64,000 bases of DNA. It comes from Gottfriedia sp049568075. Its GTDB lineage: Bacteria; Bacillota; Bacilli; Bacillales; Bacillaceae_G. Position 1 is the stretch's first letter; every line of letters begins with the position of its first letter. This document shows, piece by piece, positions 28,262 to 36,867 of this stretch. The stretch is from the NCBI GenBank assembly GCA_049568075.1, contig CP144911.1; one strand, written 5' to 3'. The notes beneath the pieces are model-generated. The model saw only the letters and a list, made by a program, of their open reading frames with translations, searched no databases and had not been told where the DNA came from. The translations under genes and the position numbers were made by a program.

Positions 28262-28294
28262 AAACCACAAAGTAATTTAAGAACTTTGTGGTTT
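28262..28294 (+). terminator. spoVB terminator hairpin, left copy, without T-run
   Basis: A 12-bp perfect stem, AAACCACAAAGT (28262-28273) with 28283-28294, 23 bases after spoVB. Instead of a T-run the element sequence CAGAGTGTTG follows at once. The same hairpin, followed by a T-rich tail, is repeated at 28814-28846. Confidence 0.75.
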
Positions 28295-28813
28295 CAGAGT
28301 GTTGAAATATAAAGTGGTCAATAGGGAAAACGGACATTAATTGAACATTTATTAAGGATAAAATTATCATTTGCTTGGATGTTCTATTAATGGTTTTAAA
28401 TGTAAACATGTATGAGGAATTTAATGATTCTAATAACACACACTTACTATTATTTCAGAAGTTAAAAAGATTATGAGCTAATTTTTTGGCAAACAAAACC
28501 AATTGATTAGTTTATTTAATGTTCGATATTAATTGACCTACAAAAATGATTATAAACAACTGTTAGGTTACTCTAAGTAAAGTTTTTTTGATTAGGTTTT
28601 ACTGCAGACTTTTTTGATGAATAAGTTGATTGGAACGGAGGGGTGCCCGACTCCTATGGGATTAGCGGGAAGGCTGAGACCCCGCAGGCTTGCCGAGGAG
28701 GCTCAGGTCTCGCCCCATGGAAAACGAGCATCCTGTAGTGCAAATCAACATCACTATACTCCTTTTACGAAAATTTGGTAACTTAATTGACAACGCTGTT
28801 TTTCAACATCGTG
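28295..28813 (+). repeat. Dispersed element A, copy 1 (MITE-like, non-coding)
   Basis: 519 bases between two near-identical copies of a terminator hairpin. Left end CAGAGTGTTGAAATA; the reverse complement of the right end is CACGATGTTGAAAAA, an imperfect terminal inverted repeat (11 of 15). A GC-rich structured core lies at about 28630-28750 (GGAAGGCTGAGACCCCGCAG). The element aligns over most of its length with the inverted copy at 60.3-60.66 kb, except for about 165 extra bases (roughly 28400-28564). No open reading frame of note. Confidence 0.85.
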
Positions 28814-28850
28814 AAACCACAAAGTAATTAATGTACTTTGTGGTTTATTT
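28814..28850. terminator. Right copy of the spoVB terminator hairpin, with T-rich tail
   Basis: 33 bases (28814-28846) that differ from the left copy at three positions, all in the loop; stem AAACCACAAAGT / ACTTTGTGGTTT. Followed by ATTTATTTTCTT on the plus strand. It can serve both spoVB read-through and the convergent DUF421 gene. Confidence 0.8.
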
Positions 28851-28923
28851 ATTTTCTTATATGTAAATGTATGTTATGTTAGTTAATTTCCACTGCAAGA
28901 TACTGTTAACCCTAGATCCTTCG

Positions 28924-29574
28924 TTATTCGTCTTTTTTATCAAAAAATATTTCTCCGCCTCGTAAGCTACAATAAGATACTTGTTTAAAATCATCATAAC
29001 CATGTTTTTTTAACTCTTCTAATAACCATTGTTTATCTTTATAATACTGATTTAAATTATCTTCTTGAACGACACCGTCTAATATTAATGGAAATGTGAG
29101 TGAACTATAGTTTATATCACCGTTTATTTCTTTTTTAAATATTGATAATTTCCCTGTAGGCTCTAGTAATGCATAATCAACATCCCTAACATCTCCAATA
29201 TCCTTCTCTCTTAGTTGTAGTAATAGATCATCAAATGTGTATCTCTGTTTTTTCATCTCTTTCTCTAGTACTTTTCCCTTACTAATAATTAATACTGGAT
29301 GTCCATCTAATATTTTTCTAAACATAACACTTTTTAATGAGATAAGAGAAAAAATTATTTGTATAACCACAATTAAAAACATTGGATAAATCACTTTTAT
29401 AATCGGTTCATTGTGGGTTTCAATTCCGATAGCTGCTATTTCAGTTAACAAAATATATACTACCAAATCTAACAAACTTAACTCCCCAATTTCTCTTTTA
29501 CCCATTAATCGAAAGAAAAGTGCAATGATTAAATAGATTGAAATCGTCCGAATCGTCATAGAACCTAATTCCAT
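28924..29574 (-). CDS. DUF421 membrane protein (YrbG/YetF family)
   Basis: 216 residues: three N-terminal membrane helices and a soluble C-terminal region with two repeats of the DUF421 fold (KGEVDYALLEPTGKLSIFKK-like; here DVDYALLEPTGKLSIFKKE). GAGGGTAAG precedes the chosen ATG. Some YetF-type proteins are linked with spore germination, but the function of this one is unknown. It keeps the B. subtilis yrbG position between spoVB and the yajC cluster. Confidence 0.88.
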   Translation of the reverse strand: MELGSMTIRTISIYLIIALFFRLMGKREIGELSLLDLVVYILLTEIAAIGIETHNEPIIKVIYPMFLIVVIQIIFSLISLKSVMFRKILDGHPVLIISKGKVLEKEMKKQRYTFDDLLLQLREKDIGDVRDVDYALLEPTGKLSIFKKEINGDINYSSLTFPLILDGVVQEDNLNQYYKDKQWLLEELKKHGYDDFKQVSYCSLRGGEIFFDKKDE

Positions 29575-29797
29575 TTTACTTACCCTCACATCCAAAACTT
29601 GTTGATTTTAAAAAACATGTTCTTTAGCTAGCACTTAATACCAGTAAATATGAGTTAAAATACAACTAATTTTCCATAAAGAAAATAATAGTAGAATTTT
29701 GTTCATAATTTTACTATTTGTAATTGCCCTATAAGTATTCTAAAAATTCATCTCATGAATATGCTTGTATTAAAAGAGTGTACAAGGGGGAATATGA

Positions 29798-30181
29798 ATG
29801 AAAAAAACAGCTGTAGCTGTCTCTTTTGGCTTTTTAACTATTCTATTATTAGTATTGTCAATTAGTTTGATTTTATCATTATTACTTAAACTAACTTCAC
29901 TTACAGAAGCAAGTGTCACAACAACAACTCTTATCCTATCATTTATCGTTATGTTAATTGGTGGTTTTGTTACAGGAGCGAAAGGGAAAGAAAAAGGTTG
30001 GATTCTTGGATTATTAACGAGTGGGGCGTATTCTATTTTTGTATTTTTTGTACAGTTTCTTGGCTATGACCGAACTTTTTCACAGGAACAAATAATGTAT
30101 CATGGGATCTTCTTAGGTGTTTGTATGTTAGGGTCAATTTTTGGAGTGAATGCAGCAAGTAATAAATCTTATAATAAATAA
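29798..30181 (+). CDS. TIGR04086-type membrane protein (YrzE-like)
   Basis: 127 residues with four membrane helices; the FIVMLIGGFVTGAKGKEKGW segment between helices 2 and 3 and GVNAASNKS at the end are typical of TIGR04086 proteins. AGGGGGAATAT precedes the ATG. B. subtilis yrzE is at the same place but the strand here is opposite to its yajC neighbour. Function unknown. Confidence 0.82.
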   Translation: MKKTAVAVSFGFLTILLLVLSISLILSLLLKLTSLTEASVTTTTLILSFIVMLIGGFVTGAKGKEKGWILGLLTSGAYSIFVFFVQFLGYDRTFSQEQIMYHGIFLGVCMLGSIFGVNAASNKSYNK

Positions 30182-30182
30182 T

Positions 30183-30300
30183 CAGTCTCAGACTGCCCGA
30201 AAACGCTCGCTTTCTTTGTTTCTTCGCCTGCTGAGCGCGGTGCTCATTACTGTCTAAGGTAACTCCGCGCCTCGAAAGACAATCGCTTGCAATCAGTCTA
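30183..30300 (-). repeat. Dispersed repeat family B, copy 2
   Basis: Inverted relative to the 11.5 kb copy. On the minus strand it reads GATTGTCTTTCGAGGCGCG, GAGTTACCTTA, GTAATGAGC, GAAGAAA and GCGTTTTCGGGCAG in the same order. It starts two bases after the stop codon of the TIGR04086 gene and ends before a weak hairpin (AATCTCAA with TTGGGATT, 30300-30320) that may terminate that gene. Confidence 0.8.
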
Positions 30301-30347
30301 ATCTCAACTTTTTTGGGATTTGTCTAGAACACTAATTTAAATTTCTT

Positions 30348-30391
30348 ACAAAATAAACAAAACGCTAGTTTCCGAAATGGAACTAGCGTTT
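30348..30391 (-). terminator. Terminator after yajC
   Basis: AACGCTAGTT (30361-30370) pairs with AACTAGCGTT (30381-30390); the minus strand continues TTGTTTATTTTG. Confidence 0.88.
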
Positions 30392-30413
30392 CTTACGATA
30401 CAATTAATTAAAA

Positions 30414-30686
30414 TTAAGCTTGTGTTCTTGTTTCACGAATTGCGCTTTTTTCAAATACCATACGTGATCCATCAGTAGTTTTTAAAGTAATTGTATTATT
30501 TTCTTCGTTGACAGCATCAACTAAACCGTGTAATCCACCGATTGTTACAACCATATCGCCTTTGCTAATTCCAGCTTGCATATTAGCTGTTTGCTTTTGA
30601 CGCTTTTGTTGTGGACGGATTAGTAAGAAATAGAAAACTATGAACATTAATATTAGAGGTAAAATCCCCATTAAACCATTACCCAT
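30414..30686 (-). CDS. yajC: Preprotein translocase subunit YajC
   Basis: Small partner of SecDF at the translocon. 90 residues: one N-terminal membrane helix (about 5-22, ILPLILMFIVFYFLLI) followed by RPQQKRQKQ and the conserved soluble GDMVVTIGGLHG domain. AAAGGAAG precedes the ATG. Last gene of a ruvA-ruvB-DUF2905-queA-tgt-yajC run, the usual Bacillus order. Confidence 0.96.
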   Translation of the reverse strand: MGNGLMGILPLILMFIVFYFLLIRPQQKRQKQTANMQAGISKGDMVVTIGGLHGLVDAVNEENNTITLKTTDGSRMVFEKSAIRETRTQA

Positions 30687-30713
30687 CTTAATCTTCCTTT
30701 CAATATGTAAATT

Positions 30714-31853
30714 TTAGAAGTTCCTAGCGTTCGGCTTATTAAAACCGTATTGTTCAAAAAACTCTTCTCGGAAATCACCTAAACGGTCTTCGCGGATTGC
30801 TTGGCGAACTTGTTCCATTAATTGTAACAGAAAATGTAAGTTATGGTAAGTAGTCAAACGCATTCCAAACGTCTCTTCGCATCGGATTAAATGACGGATA
30901 TATGCTCTTGTGTAGTTTTTACATGCATAACAATCACAATTAGGATCAAGAGGAGAATAGTCCTCTGCATATTTTGCATTCTTAATTACTAATCGACCTT
31001 CACTTGTCATACATGTACCATTTCGAGCAATACGCGTTGGAAGTACGCAGTCAAACATATCCACTCCACGAATTGCACCATCAATTAATGAGTCAGGAGA
31101 ACCTACCCCCATTAAATACCTTGGTTTATCCGTTGGTAGTAAAGGAGTCGTAAATTCTAAAACTCTATTCATTACATCCTTTGGTTCACCAACTGATAAT
31201 CCACCAATTGCATAACCTGGGAAATCTAAAGATACTAAGTCTCTTGCGGATTGTTTACGCAGTTCTTCGTATTCTCCACCTTGTACAATACCAAATAATC
31301 CTTGATCCTCTGGTCTTTGGTGTGAATTTAAACAACGCTCTGCCCATCTACTAGTTCTTTCAACTGAACGTTTCATGTAATCATACTCAGCAGGGTATGG
31401 AGGACACTCATCAAACGCCATCATGATATCAGAACCTAATGCATTTTGAATTTCCATCGCCTTTTCAGGTGAAAGGAATAATTTATCGCCATTTAAGTGA
31501 TTTCTGAAATGTACGCCTTCTTCTTCTATTTTTCGGAATTGACTTAAGCTAAATACTTGGAATCCACCTGAATCTGTTAAGATTGCACGATCCCAGTTCA
31601 TAAATTTATGTAAGCCACCAGCTTTTTTAATAATCTCATGTCCTGGTCTTAACCATAAATGGTAAGTATTACTTAAAATAATCCCTGATCCCATTGCTTT
31701 TAAATCTTCAGGAGACATTGTTTTAACAGTGGCTAAAGTTCCAACAGGCATAAATGCTGGAGTTTCAAATGAACCATGTGGAGTATGGACAATTCCTAAT
31801 CTCGCACCTGTTTGCTTACAAGTTTTAATATGTTCATAACGAATTGCTGTCAT
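30714..31853 (-). CDS. tgt: tRNA-guanine transglycosylase
   Basis: Exchanges guanine 34 for preQ1 in tRNAs with GUN anticodons, a step in queuosine synthesis. 379 residues. Catalytic region LTDSGGFQVFSL (nucleophile/base Asp about 94) and GGLSVGEP are intact; the zinc site is CDCYACKNYTRAYIRHL near residue 310. 20 bases after queA, the next enzyme of the same pathway. Confidence 0.97.
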   Translation of the reverse strand: MTAIRYEHIKTCKQTGARLGIVHTPHGSFETPAFMPVGTLATVKTMSPEDLKAMGSGIILSNTYHLWLRPGHEIIKKAGGLHKFMNWDRAILTDSGGFQVFSLSQFRKIEEEGVHFRNHLNGDKLFLSPEKAMEIQNALGSDIMMAFDECPPYPAEYDYMKRSVERTSRWAERCLNSHQRPEDQGLFGIVQGGEYEELRKQSARDLVSLDFPGYAIGGLSVGEPKDVMNRVLEFTTPLLPTDKPRYLMGVGSPDSLIDGAIRGVDMFDCVLPTRIARNGTCMTSEGRLVIKNAKYAEDYSPLDPNCDCYACKNYTRAYIRHLIRCEETFGMRLTTYHNLHFLLQLMEQVRQAIREDRLGDFREEFFEQYGFNKPNARNF

Positions 31854-31873
31854 TTTTCGATTCCTTTCAATTC

Positions 31874-32902
31874 TTAAAGTATTAACATTGCATCGCCAAA
31901 GCTAAAAAAGCGATATTTTTGATCTACTGCTTCTTTATAAGCAGATAAAACTGGTTCTCTTCCAGCTAAAGCACTAATTAGCATAATTAGAGTTGATTTT
32001 GGTAAATGGAAGTTGGTAATCATCCCGTCAATTCCCATAAATTTATATCCTGGGAAAATGAAGATAGACGTCCAACCACTAGACCCTTCAAACTTACCGT
32101 TATTTGCCGTAGCAATCGTTTCAACTGTTCGTGTAGAAGTTGTTCCAACAGTAATGATTCTACCACCGTTTGCTTTCGTTTCATTTAACAGTTTAGCCGT
32201 TTCATCAGACATATAGTAGTATTCTGAATGCATATCATGTTCTTCAATGGACTCTACACTTACCGGTCTAAATGTACCTAACCCTACATGCAATGTAATA
32301 AATGCTAACTTTACACCTTTTTCTTGAACTTTAGCTAAGAGTTCTTTTGTAAAATGTAAACCTGCCGTAGGTGCCGCCGCTGAACCAATTTCTTTTGCGA
32401 ATACAGTCTGATAACGATCTTTATCTTCTAATTTTTCTTTAATATATGGAGGAAGCGGCATTTCACCTAGTTGGTCTAAGATCTCATAAAAAATTCCATC
32501 GTATTGGAATTTTAATTTTCTTCCACCTTGATCACTTGAACCTACACATTCTGCCTTTAATCTGCCATCTCCAAATAAAATGATTGTACCTTCTTTTACT
32601 CTTTTAGCAGGCTTAACTAATGTTTCCCATACATCCTGCTCTTCTTGTTGAAGTAATAATACTTCAATTTGAGCACCTGTATCTTCTTTCACACCAAATA
32701 ATCTAGCAGGCATGACTTTTGTTTCATTTAAAACTAAACAGTCTCCCTCTTGTAAATAATCTAACACATCTGGAAACTGTTTATGCTCTACATTGCCAGA
32801 GTCTTTATGTAATACCATAAGTCTCGATGCTTCTCGGTCCAACAGAGGAGTCTGAGCAATCAATTCTTCAGGTAAATCAAAATCAAATAAATTTACATCC
32901 AT
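31874..32902 (-). CDS. queA: S-adenosylmethionine:tRNA ribosyltransferase-isomerase QueA
   Basis: Moves the ribosyl part of SAM onto preQ1-tRNA to give epoxyqueuosine. 342 residues, as in B. subtilis. N-terminal MDVNLFDFDLPEELIAQ, and AAPTAGLHFTKELL and TVGTTSTRTVE motifs are present. The start follows GAGGTG; twelve further codons upstream are open but lack a site. In operon with tgt and yajC. Confidence 0.96.
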   Translation of the reverse strand: MDVNLFDFDLPEELIAQTPLLDREASRLMVLHKDSGNVEHKQFPDVLDYLQEGDCLVLNETKVMPARLFGVKEDTGAQIEVLLLQQEEQDVWETLVKPAKRVKEGTIILFGDGRLKAECVGSSDQGGRKLKFQYDGIFYEILDQLGEMPLPPYIKEKLEDKDRYQTVFAKEIGSAAAPTAGLHFTKELLAKVQEKGVKLAFITLHVGLGTFRPVSVESIEEHDMHSEYYYMSDETAKLLNETKANGGRIITVGTTSTRTVETIATANNGKFEGSSGWTSIFIFPGYKFMGIDGMITNFHLPKSTLIMLISALAGREPVLSAYKEAVDQKYRFFSFGDAMLIL

Positions 32903-32988
32903 TTTTATACACCTCATAAATTTCAGGAGTAAGGACAAGGGAGGTTACCCACAATTCCCTTTTCCAAACTCTATTTATTCCTACTCAT

Positions 32989-33186
32989 TTATTTTCTCCC
33001 AAATAGTGAAAAAATAAGTGAAAGTAAAATACTTATGATAATACATGTTACAATCGGAAAGTAAAATGATACATTTCCTTTTTTTATAAAAATATCGCCC
33101 GGAAGTTTTCCTACAAATCGAATAAACAATCCAACAACTAATAAGATAATTCCTAACGTAATTAAAATTTTTGACAAATCAATCAT
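32989..33186 (-). CDS. DUF2905 small membrane protein
   Basis: 65 residues with two membrane helices around a conserved GKLPGDIFIKKGNVSFYFP hairpin, the DUF2905 signature. The ATG overlaps the ruvB stop by four bases (ATGA), so it is translationally coupled to ruvB. Same place as B. subtilis yrzS. Function unknown; conservation next to ruvAB suggests co-expression rather than a proven link to recombination. Confidence 0.9.
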   Translation of the reverse strand: MIDLSKILITLGIILLVVGLFIRFVGKLPGDIFIKKGNVSFYFPIVTCIIISILLSLIFSLFGRK

Positions 33187-34184
33187 TGCTCCGGCACCTG
33201 CAACCGGAAATGTTTGTATGTTAAATCAGTAACAATTCGTCCCCTAGGAGTCCGCTGAAGAAATCCAATTTGAAGTAAATACGGCTCATATACATCTTCA
33301 ATCGTTTGTGACTCTTCACCGATCGAAGCTGCAATCGTATCAACCCCAACAGGACCGCCTTTAAATCGCTCAATAATAGCTAGTAACAATTTATGATCGA
33401 TATGGTCTAGACCTGCTTCATCTACCTGCATTTGAATTAAAGAGTCTTTTGCTATTTCAAAGGTAATAATTCCACTCCCTTGAACTTGAGCAAAATCTCT
33501 AACCCTTCGTAATAAACGGTTTGCAATTCGGGGTGTACCTCGAGACCTTCTAGCTACCTCTAAAGCAGCGTCATTTTCAATTTCCATTCCAAATAACTCT
33601 GCTGTTCTTTTTACGATCAATGCTAGCTGTTCAACTGTATAAAATTCTAACCGATTTAATACTCCAAAACGATCTCTAAGTGGTGAAGAAAGGAGACCTG
33701 CTCTAGTTGTTGCACCTATTAATGTAAATGGTGGCAAATCAATTCTTACCGACCTTGCAGTTGCATCCTTGCCAATTACGATATCAAAGAAAAAGTCTTC
33801 CATTGCTGGGTAAAGTACTTCTTCCACTGTTCGAGGCAGTCGGTGAATTTCATCAATAAATAATACATCACCTGGTTGAAGTGAAGTCAAAATAGCTGCT
33901 AGATCTCCAGGACGTTCAATCGCTGGTCCTGAAGTCGTTTTGAATCCAACACCTAGTTCATTGGCAATAATCGCTGCTAAAGTGGTTTTACCTAATCCAG
34001 GAGGACCGTATAATAGAACATGATCTAAAGACTCATTTCGCATTTTTGCCGCTTCAATAAAAACTTGCAAATTCTTTTTAACTTTATCTTGCCCTATATA
34101 TTCCCTTAATGATTGAGGCCTTAGTGAAAGCTCTTGATCAAATTCCTCGCCACTGCTTTCACTTGATAAAATTCGGTCATCCAT
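33183..34184 (-). CDS. ruvB: Holliday junction branch migration helicase RuvB
   Basis: AAA+ motor that drives branch migration with RuvA. 333 residues. Walker A GPPGLGKTT is at residues 60-68, Walker B VLFIDEIHRL follows, and GATTRAGLLSSPLRDRFG holds sensor and arginine finger. Of two close ATGs, the second was chosen since AGAGG lies 8 bases before it; the first overlaps the ruvA stop (TGATG) but has only 2 bases of spacing. Confidence 0.96.
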   Translation of the reverse strand: MDDRILSSESSGEEFDQELSLRPQSLREYIGQDKVKKNLQVFIEAAKMRNESLDHVLLYGPPGLGKTTLAAIIANELGVGFKTTSGPAIERPGDLAAILTSLQPGDVLFIDEIHRLPRTVEEVLYPAMEDFFFDIVIGKDATARSVRIDLPPFTLIGATTRAGLLSSPLRDRFGVLNRLEFYTVEQLALIVKRTAELFGMEIENDAALEVARRSRGTPRIANRLLRRVRDFAQVQGSGIITFEIAKDSLIQMQVDEAGLDHIDHKLLLAIIERFKGGPVGVDTIAASIGEESQTIEDVYEPYLLQIGFLQRTPRGRIVTDLTYKHFRLQVPEQ

Positions 34185-34189
34185 TTTCA

Positions 34190-34807
34190 TCACCTCTTAG
34201 CTTGCAATAGTAATTGAAGTGCTTTTTTAATATATTCATCAGTTGAAAGTTTTTCATTTTTTAATAACGGTACAATCCTTTTAACTTCTTTTTCCGCATA
34301 GCCTAATGCTTTTAAAGCTTCAATTGCATCATCTAATGAAGATGCTGCACTTTCTTTCTCTTCTATAGCATCTAGGTCAGTAAATAAATCAACTTGTACT
34401 GCTCCAAAGACTTTTTCAAGTTTTCCTTTTAAATCAAGGATCATTTGTCTTGCTGTCTTTTTACCAACACCAGGAAACTTTGTTAAAAATACTTCGTCCT
34501 CTTCTTCTATCGCATGAACAATTTGATTTGGCTCTCCAGTCGCAACAATTGCCAAGGCACCTTTAGGACCGATACCTGATACACTTAACAATTTTTGAAA
34601 TAAAGTACGTTCATCTAGTGTTTTAAAACCATATAACATCATAACATCTTCTCTTACATAATGATGAGTATAAACTTTTAAGATTTCATTTGAAGGTCTA
34701 AAAACATATGGATTAGGTGTAAATAATTGATAGCCCATTCCATTATGATCAATTACAATATATTCTGGTCCAACCCATTCTATCTTTCCAATTATGTATT
34801 CGTACAT
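34190..34807 (-). CDS. ruvA: Holliday junction branch migration protein RuvA
   Basis: Binds four-way junctions and recruits RuvB. 205 residues with the N-terminal OB fold (about 1-62), two helix-hairpin-helix motifs (VSGIGPKGALAI and FPGVGKKTARQMI) and the C-terminal RuvB-binding domain. AGGGGAG precedes the ATG. In B. subtilis bofC lies next to it; here a GNAT gene on the plus strand is between them. Confidence 0.97.
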   Translation of the reverse strand: MYEYIIGKIEWVGPEYIVIDHNGMGYQLFTPNPYVFRPSNEILKVYTHHYVREDVMMLYGFKTLDERTLFQKLLSVSGIGPKGALAIVATGEPNQIVHAIEEEDEVFLTKFPGVGKKTARQMILDLKGKLEKVFGAVQVDLFTDLDAIEEKESAASSLDDAIEALKALGYAEKEVKRIVPLLKNEKLSTDEYIKKALQLLLQAKR

Positions 34808-34995
34808 GGTTTTCTCCCCTTTTTACATGTATTCCATTGTACCATAGATAGAAGAAGGAAAAAAATAGTCGGCTGTCGAAAATAAAAATTTTATACATAT
34901 GATTTAATGAAAAAGTTTAGATAAAAATGACTAATGAATATAGCAAAATTTTAAAAGCTAGTTACTTAAGAAAATCCAAAGGGAGGCTATTCGAT

Positions 34996-35577
34996 TTGGA
35001 CATGTTTCCAATTCTAACTACAGAGAGACTTTATTTACGAGAAATTAAAGTCACTGATCTTAATCGAATGTTCAATATTTTATCAAGAGAAGATGTCACC
35101 AAATATTATGGACTCGATGCACTAAAAAATAGTAGTGAAGTATTGGACGTAATTCATTATTTTAGAGAAATGTATGAAACGCGCAATGGCATCCGTTGGG
35201 GAATGATTGATAATGAAACAAACAAATTAATCGGAACATGTGGATTTAATGCCTACCAAGAACGAAACAAAAGAGCAGAAGTTGGCTATGAGCTACACCC
35301 AGACTATTGGAGAAAAGGTTTTGCGACAGAAGCTTTAAAGGCATTAATATCATATGGTTTTGATGTTCTCCAACTAAATCGAATTGGAGCGATCGTTTAT
35401 CCTGAAAATCTCCCTTCCCAAAAACTTCTTGAAAAAATAGGATTTACGAATGAGGGTCTACTACGCGAGTATTTAATACAAGGAAGTACAGCGCATGATA
35501 CTTATGTTTATTCAATTTTGAGAAATGAATGGGAAAGAGCCCAGGAAAAGAAAGTTCGAGATAGAAAAATGATTTGA
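34996..35577 (+). CDS. GNAT acetyltransferase, RimJ/RimL type
   Basis: 193 residues from a TTG start with GGGAGG 9 bases upstream; an ATG two codons later is also possible, and the frame opens 23 codons earlier without a site. It has the opening LTTERLYLREIK and the acetyl-CoA motif RAEVGYELHPDYWRKGFATEAL, typical for the RimJ/RimL branch acetylating protein N-termini or other amines. The substrate cannot be told. Inserted between ruvA and bofC, with its own terminator. Confidence 0.85.
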   Translation: MDMFPILTTERLYLREIKVTDLNRMFNILSREDVTKYYGLDALKNSSEVLDVIHYFREMYETRNGIRWGMIDNETNKLIGTCGFNAYQERNKRAEVGYELHPDYWRKGFATEALKALISYGFDVLQLNRIGAIVYPENLPSQKLLEKIGFTNEGLLREYLIQGSTAHDTYVYSILRNEWERAQEKKVRDRKMI

Positions 35578-35589
35578 ACCCTTAAAATA

Positions 35590-35636
35590 CAAAAAATCCA
35601 CAAGGAAAATAAATCACCTTTGTGGATTATTTTTAT
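35590..35636. terminator. Terminator after the GNAT gene
   Basis: AATCCACAA pairs with TTGTGGATT around an AT-rich loop, followed by ATTTTTAT; the A-rich left flank makes it usable in both directions. Confidence 0.8.
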
Positions 35637-35680
35637 ATTTAGATAGTCGTTACCGATTGATCACAGGCGAATTCCGAAAT

Positions 35681-36190
35681 TCAATTTACGATTCTTTCAT
35701 ACTCTTTTAAGTAATGTAATAAATATTCGTAATGATCTTTGGTCGAAATTTTAATCCCTTTCTCAAGCTGCTTTTGTTTATTTACTTCTAATTTATTCGT
35801 ATCTATTTGAAAAAAAGATTCAATAATATTATTACCACTTGGCGCTCCAATATATAAATTCAAAACTCCATTTGAATTTATTCCTAAATAACCTTTCGAC
35901 TTTAAAGTAGGTGAAAGATCATTTATTTTTTTCATTAATACGATTTGATCATCATTTTCTTCTATGACTTTCCAACCCTTAAACTCTTTTTTCACTTGCC
36001 CAAGAGTTTTGTGTTGATTAATATAAATTTCCTCAATCACTTCACCGTTTATATATACTTTATGTAAAATGATTGTAATCCCCTTTTTGTTGGAACTATG
36101 ATGAATATCATTATGAGCTGCCAATGTTTCAGTTTGTGCCGGTATTAATAAAGCTAGTAAACAAACAAATATTAAAATGAACTTTTTCAC
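35681..36190 (-). CDS. bofC: BofC, forespore regulator of SpoIVB signalling
   Basis: Secreted into the space between the spore membranes, where it restrains the SpoIVB protease that triggers pro-sigma-K processing. 169 residues from a GTG with AAAGGAG 9 bases upstream; an ATG two codons earlier (171 residues) has only 3 bases of spacing. A signal peptide (FILIFVCLLALLIPAQTETLA) is followed by the BofC region with GWKVIEENDDQIVLMKKINDL. The target protease SpoIVFB is encoded at 52.7 kb. Confidence 0.88.
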   Translation of the reverse strand: MKKFILIFVCLLALLIPAQTETLAAHNDIHHSSNKKGITIILHKVYINGEVIEEIYINQHKTLGQVKKEFKGWKVIEENDDQIVLMKKINDLSPTLKSKGYLGINSNGVLNLYIGAPSGNNIIESFFQIDTNKLEVNKQKQLEKGIKISTKDHYEYLLHYLKEYERIVN

Positions 36191-36381
36191 AAACATCCAC
36201 TCCTTTAGACAAATTCATACAAGCTTTTTTAGTTTGACCATTCCTTTTATCTTTATCCAAGATGTTTAAAATTTTTTAAATGGCCATTAATCTTTTAAAC
36301 AAAAAAAACGAAAGAGTTGTCTTTAGGAAAGGGGGGTTGAAAGCTAATGATCATCATCTTTTTTACATTTTAATTTTATCT

Positions 36382-36840
36382 TTAAAGATTAGATGTATTT
36401 TCAAATAGAGATATATAAAAATTAGGTGCCACTTCAATTTCCTTATGAAATGTAAAACCAGAAGTTTTATATAAGTTAATGGCCGGTAGGTTATCTGACC
36501 CTGTTGAAACAATTACCTTTTTCTTTTTGGCAATTTCATTTAAAAAATAATGAACTAATTTTCTTGCTATCCCCCGCTTAAAGCAAATAGGATGTACTAC
36601 CAATCTACATATTTGATATTCGTTATCGCCTTCTGAATAGGCTAAAAATCCTTTTAAATCATTATCAATCACATAACCGATAAAGATTTCTCTGGAATCT
36701 CTAATACTTTCAACATTGTCCTTTAATTGTGGTATCCCTTCAAAATTGATTAACTTTGCCTCTACCTTATATGCAGGTAACTGTACATTTAAAATTGAAT
36801 TTGCCATTTTTCTGTCTTTATTGTCTAATTTAAAAATCAA
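36382..36840 (-). CDS. GNAT acetyltransferase
   Basis: 152 residues, TTG start with AGGAGGAG upstream. The acetyl-CoA site reads ICRLVVHPICFKRGIARKLV, and the C-terminal NLPAINLYKTSGFTFHKEIEV is the usual GNAT ending. Follows the TetR gene by 27 bases on the same strand, so it is probably the regulated enzyme of a two-gene operon, perhaps acetylating a toxic compound that the repressor senses. That is inference. Confidence 0.8.
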   Translation of the reverse strand: MIFKLDNKDRKMANSILNVQLPAYKVEAKLINFEGIPQLKDNVESIRDSREIFIGYVIDNDLKGFLAYSEGDNEYQICRLVVHPICFKRGIARKLVHYFLNEIAKKKKVIVSTGSDNLPAINLYKTSGFTFHKEIEVAPNFYISLFENTSNL

Positions 36841-36867
36841 AATTTTCTCCTCCTAATCCCCTAACCC

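Noticed and set aside
28239..28923. Insertion sequence remnant behind spoVB
   Set aside because: No transposase fragment in any frame; the structure fits a non-coding repeat element better.
34927..34995. Upstream ATG extension of the GNAT gene at 35 kb
   Set aside because: No ribosome binding site before it, while GGGAGG lies 9 bases before the TTG chosen.
36304..36360. Possible sigma-G promoter or terminator between bofC and the GNAT gene
   Set aside because: No pair of boxes with acceptable spacing and no clear stem with T-run was found.
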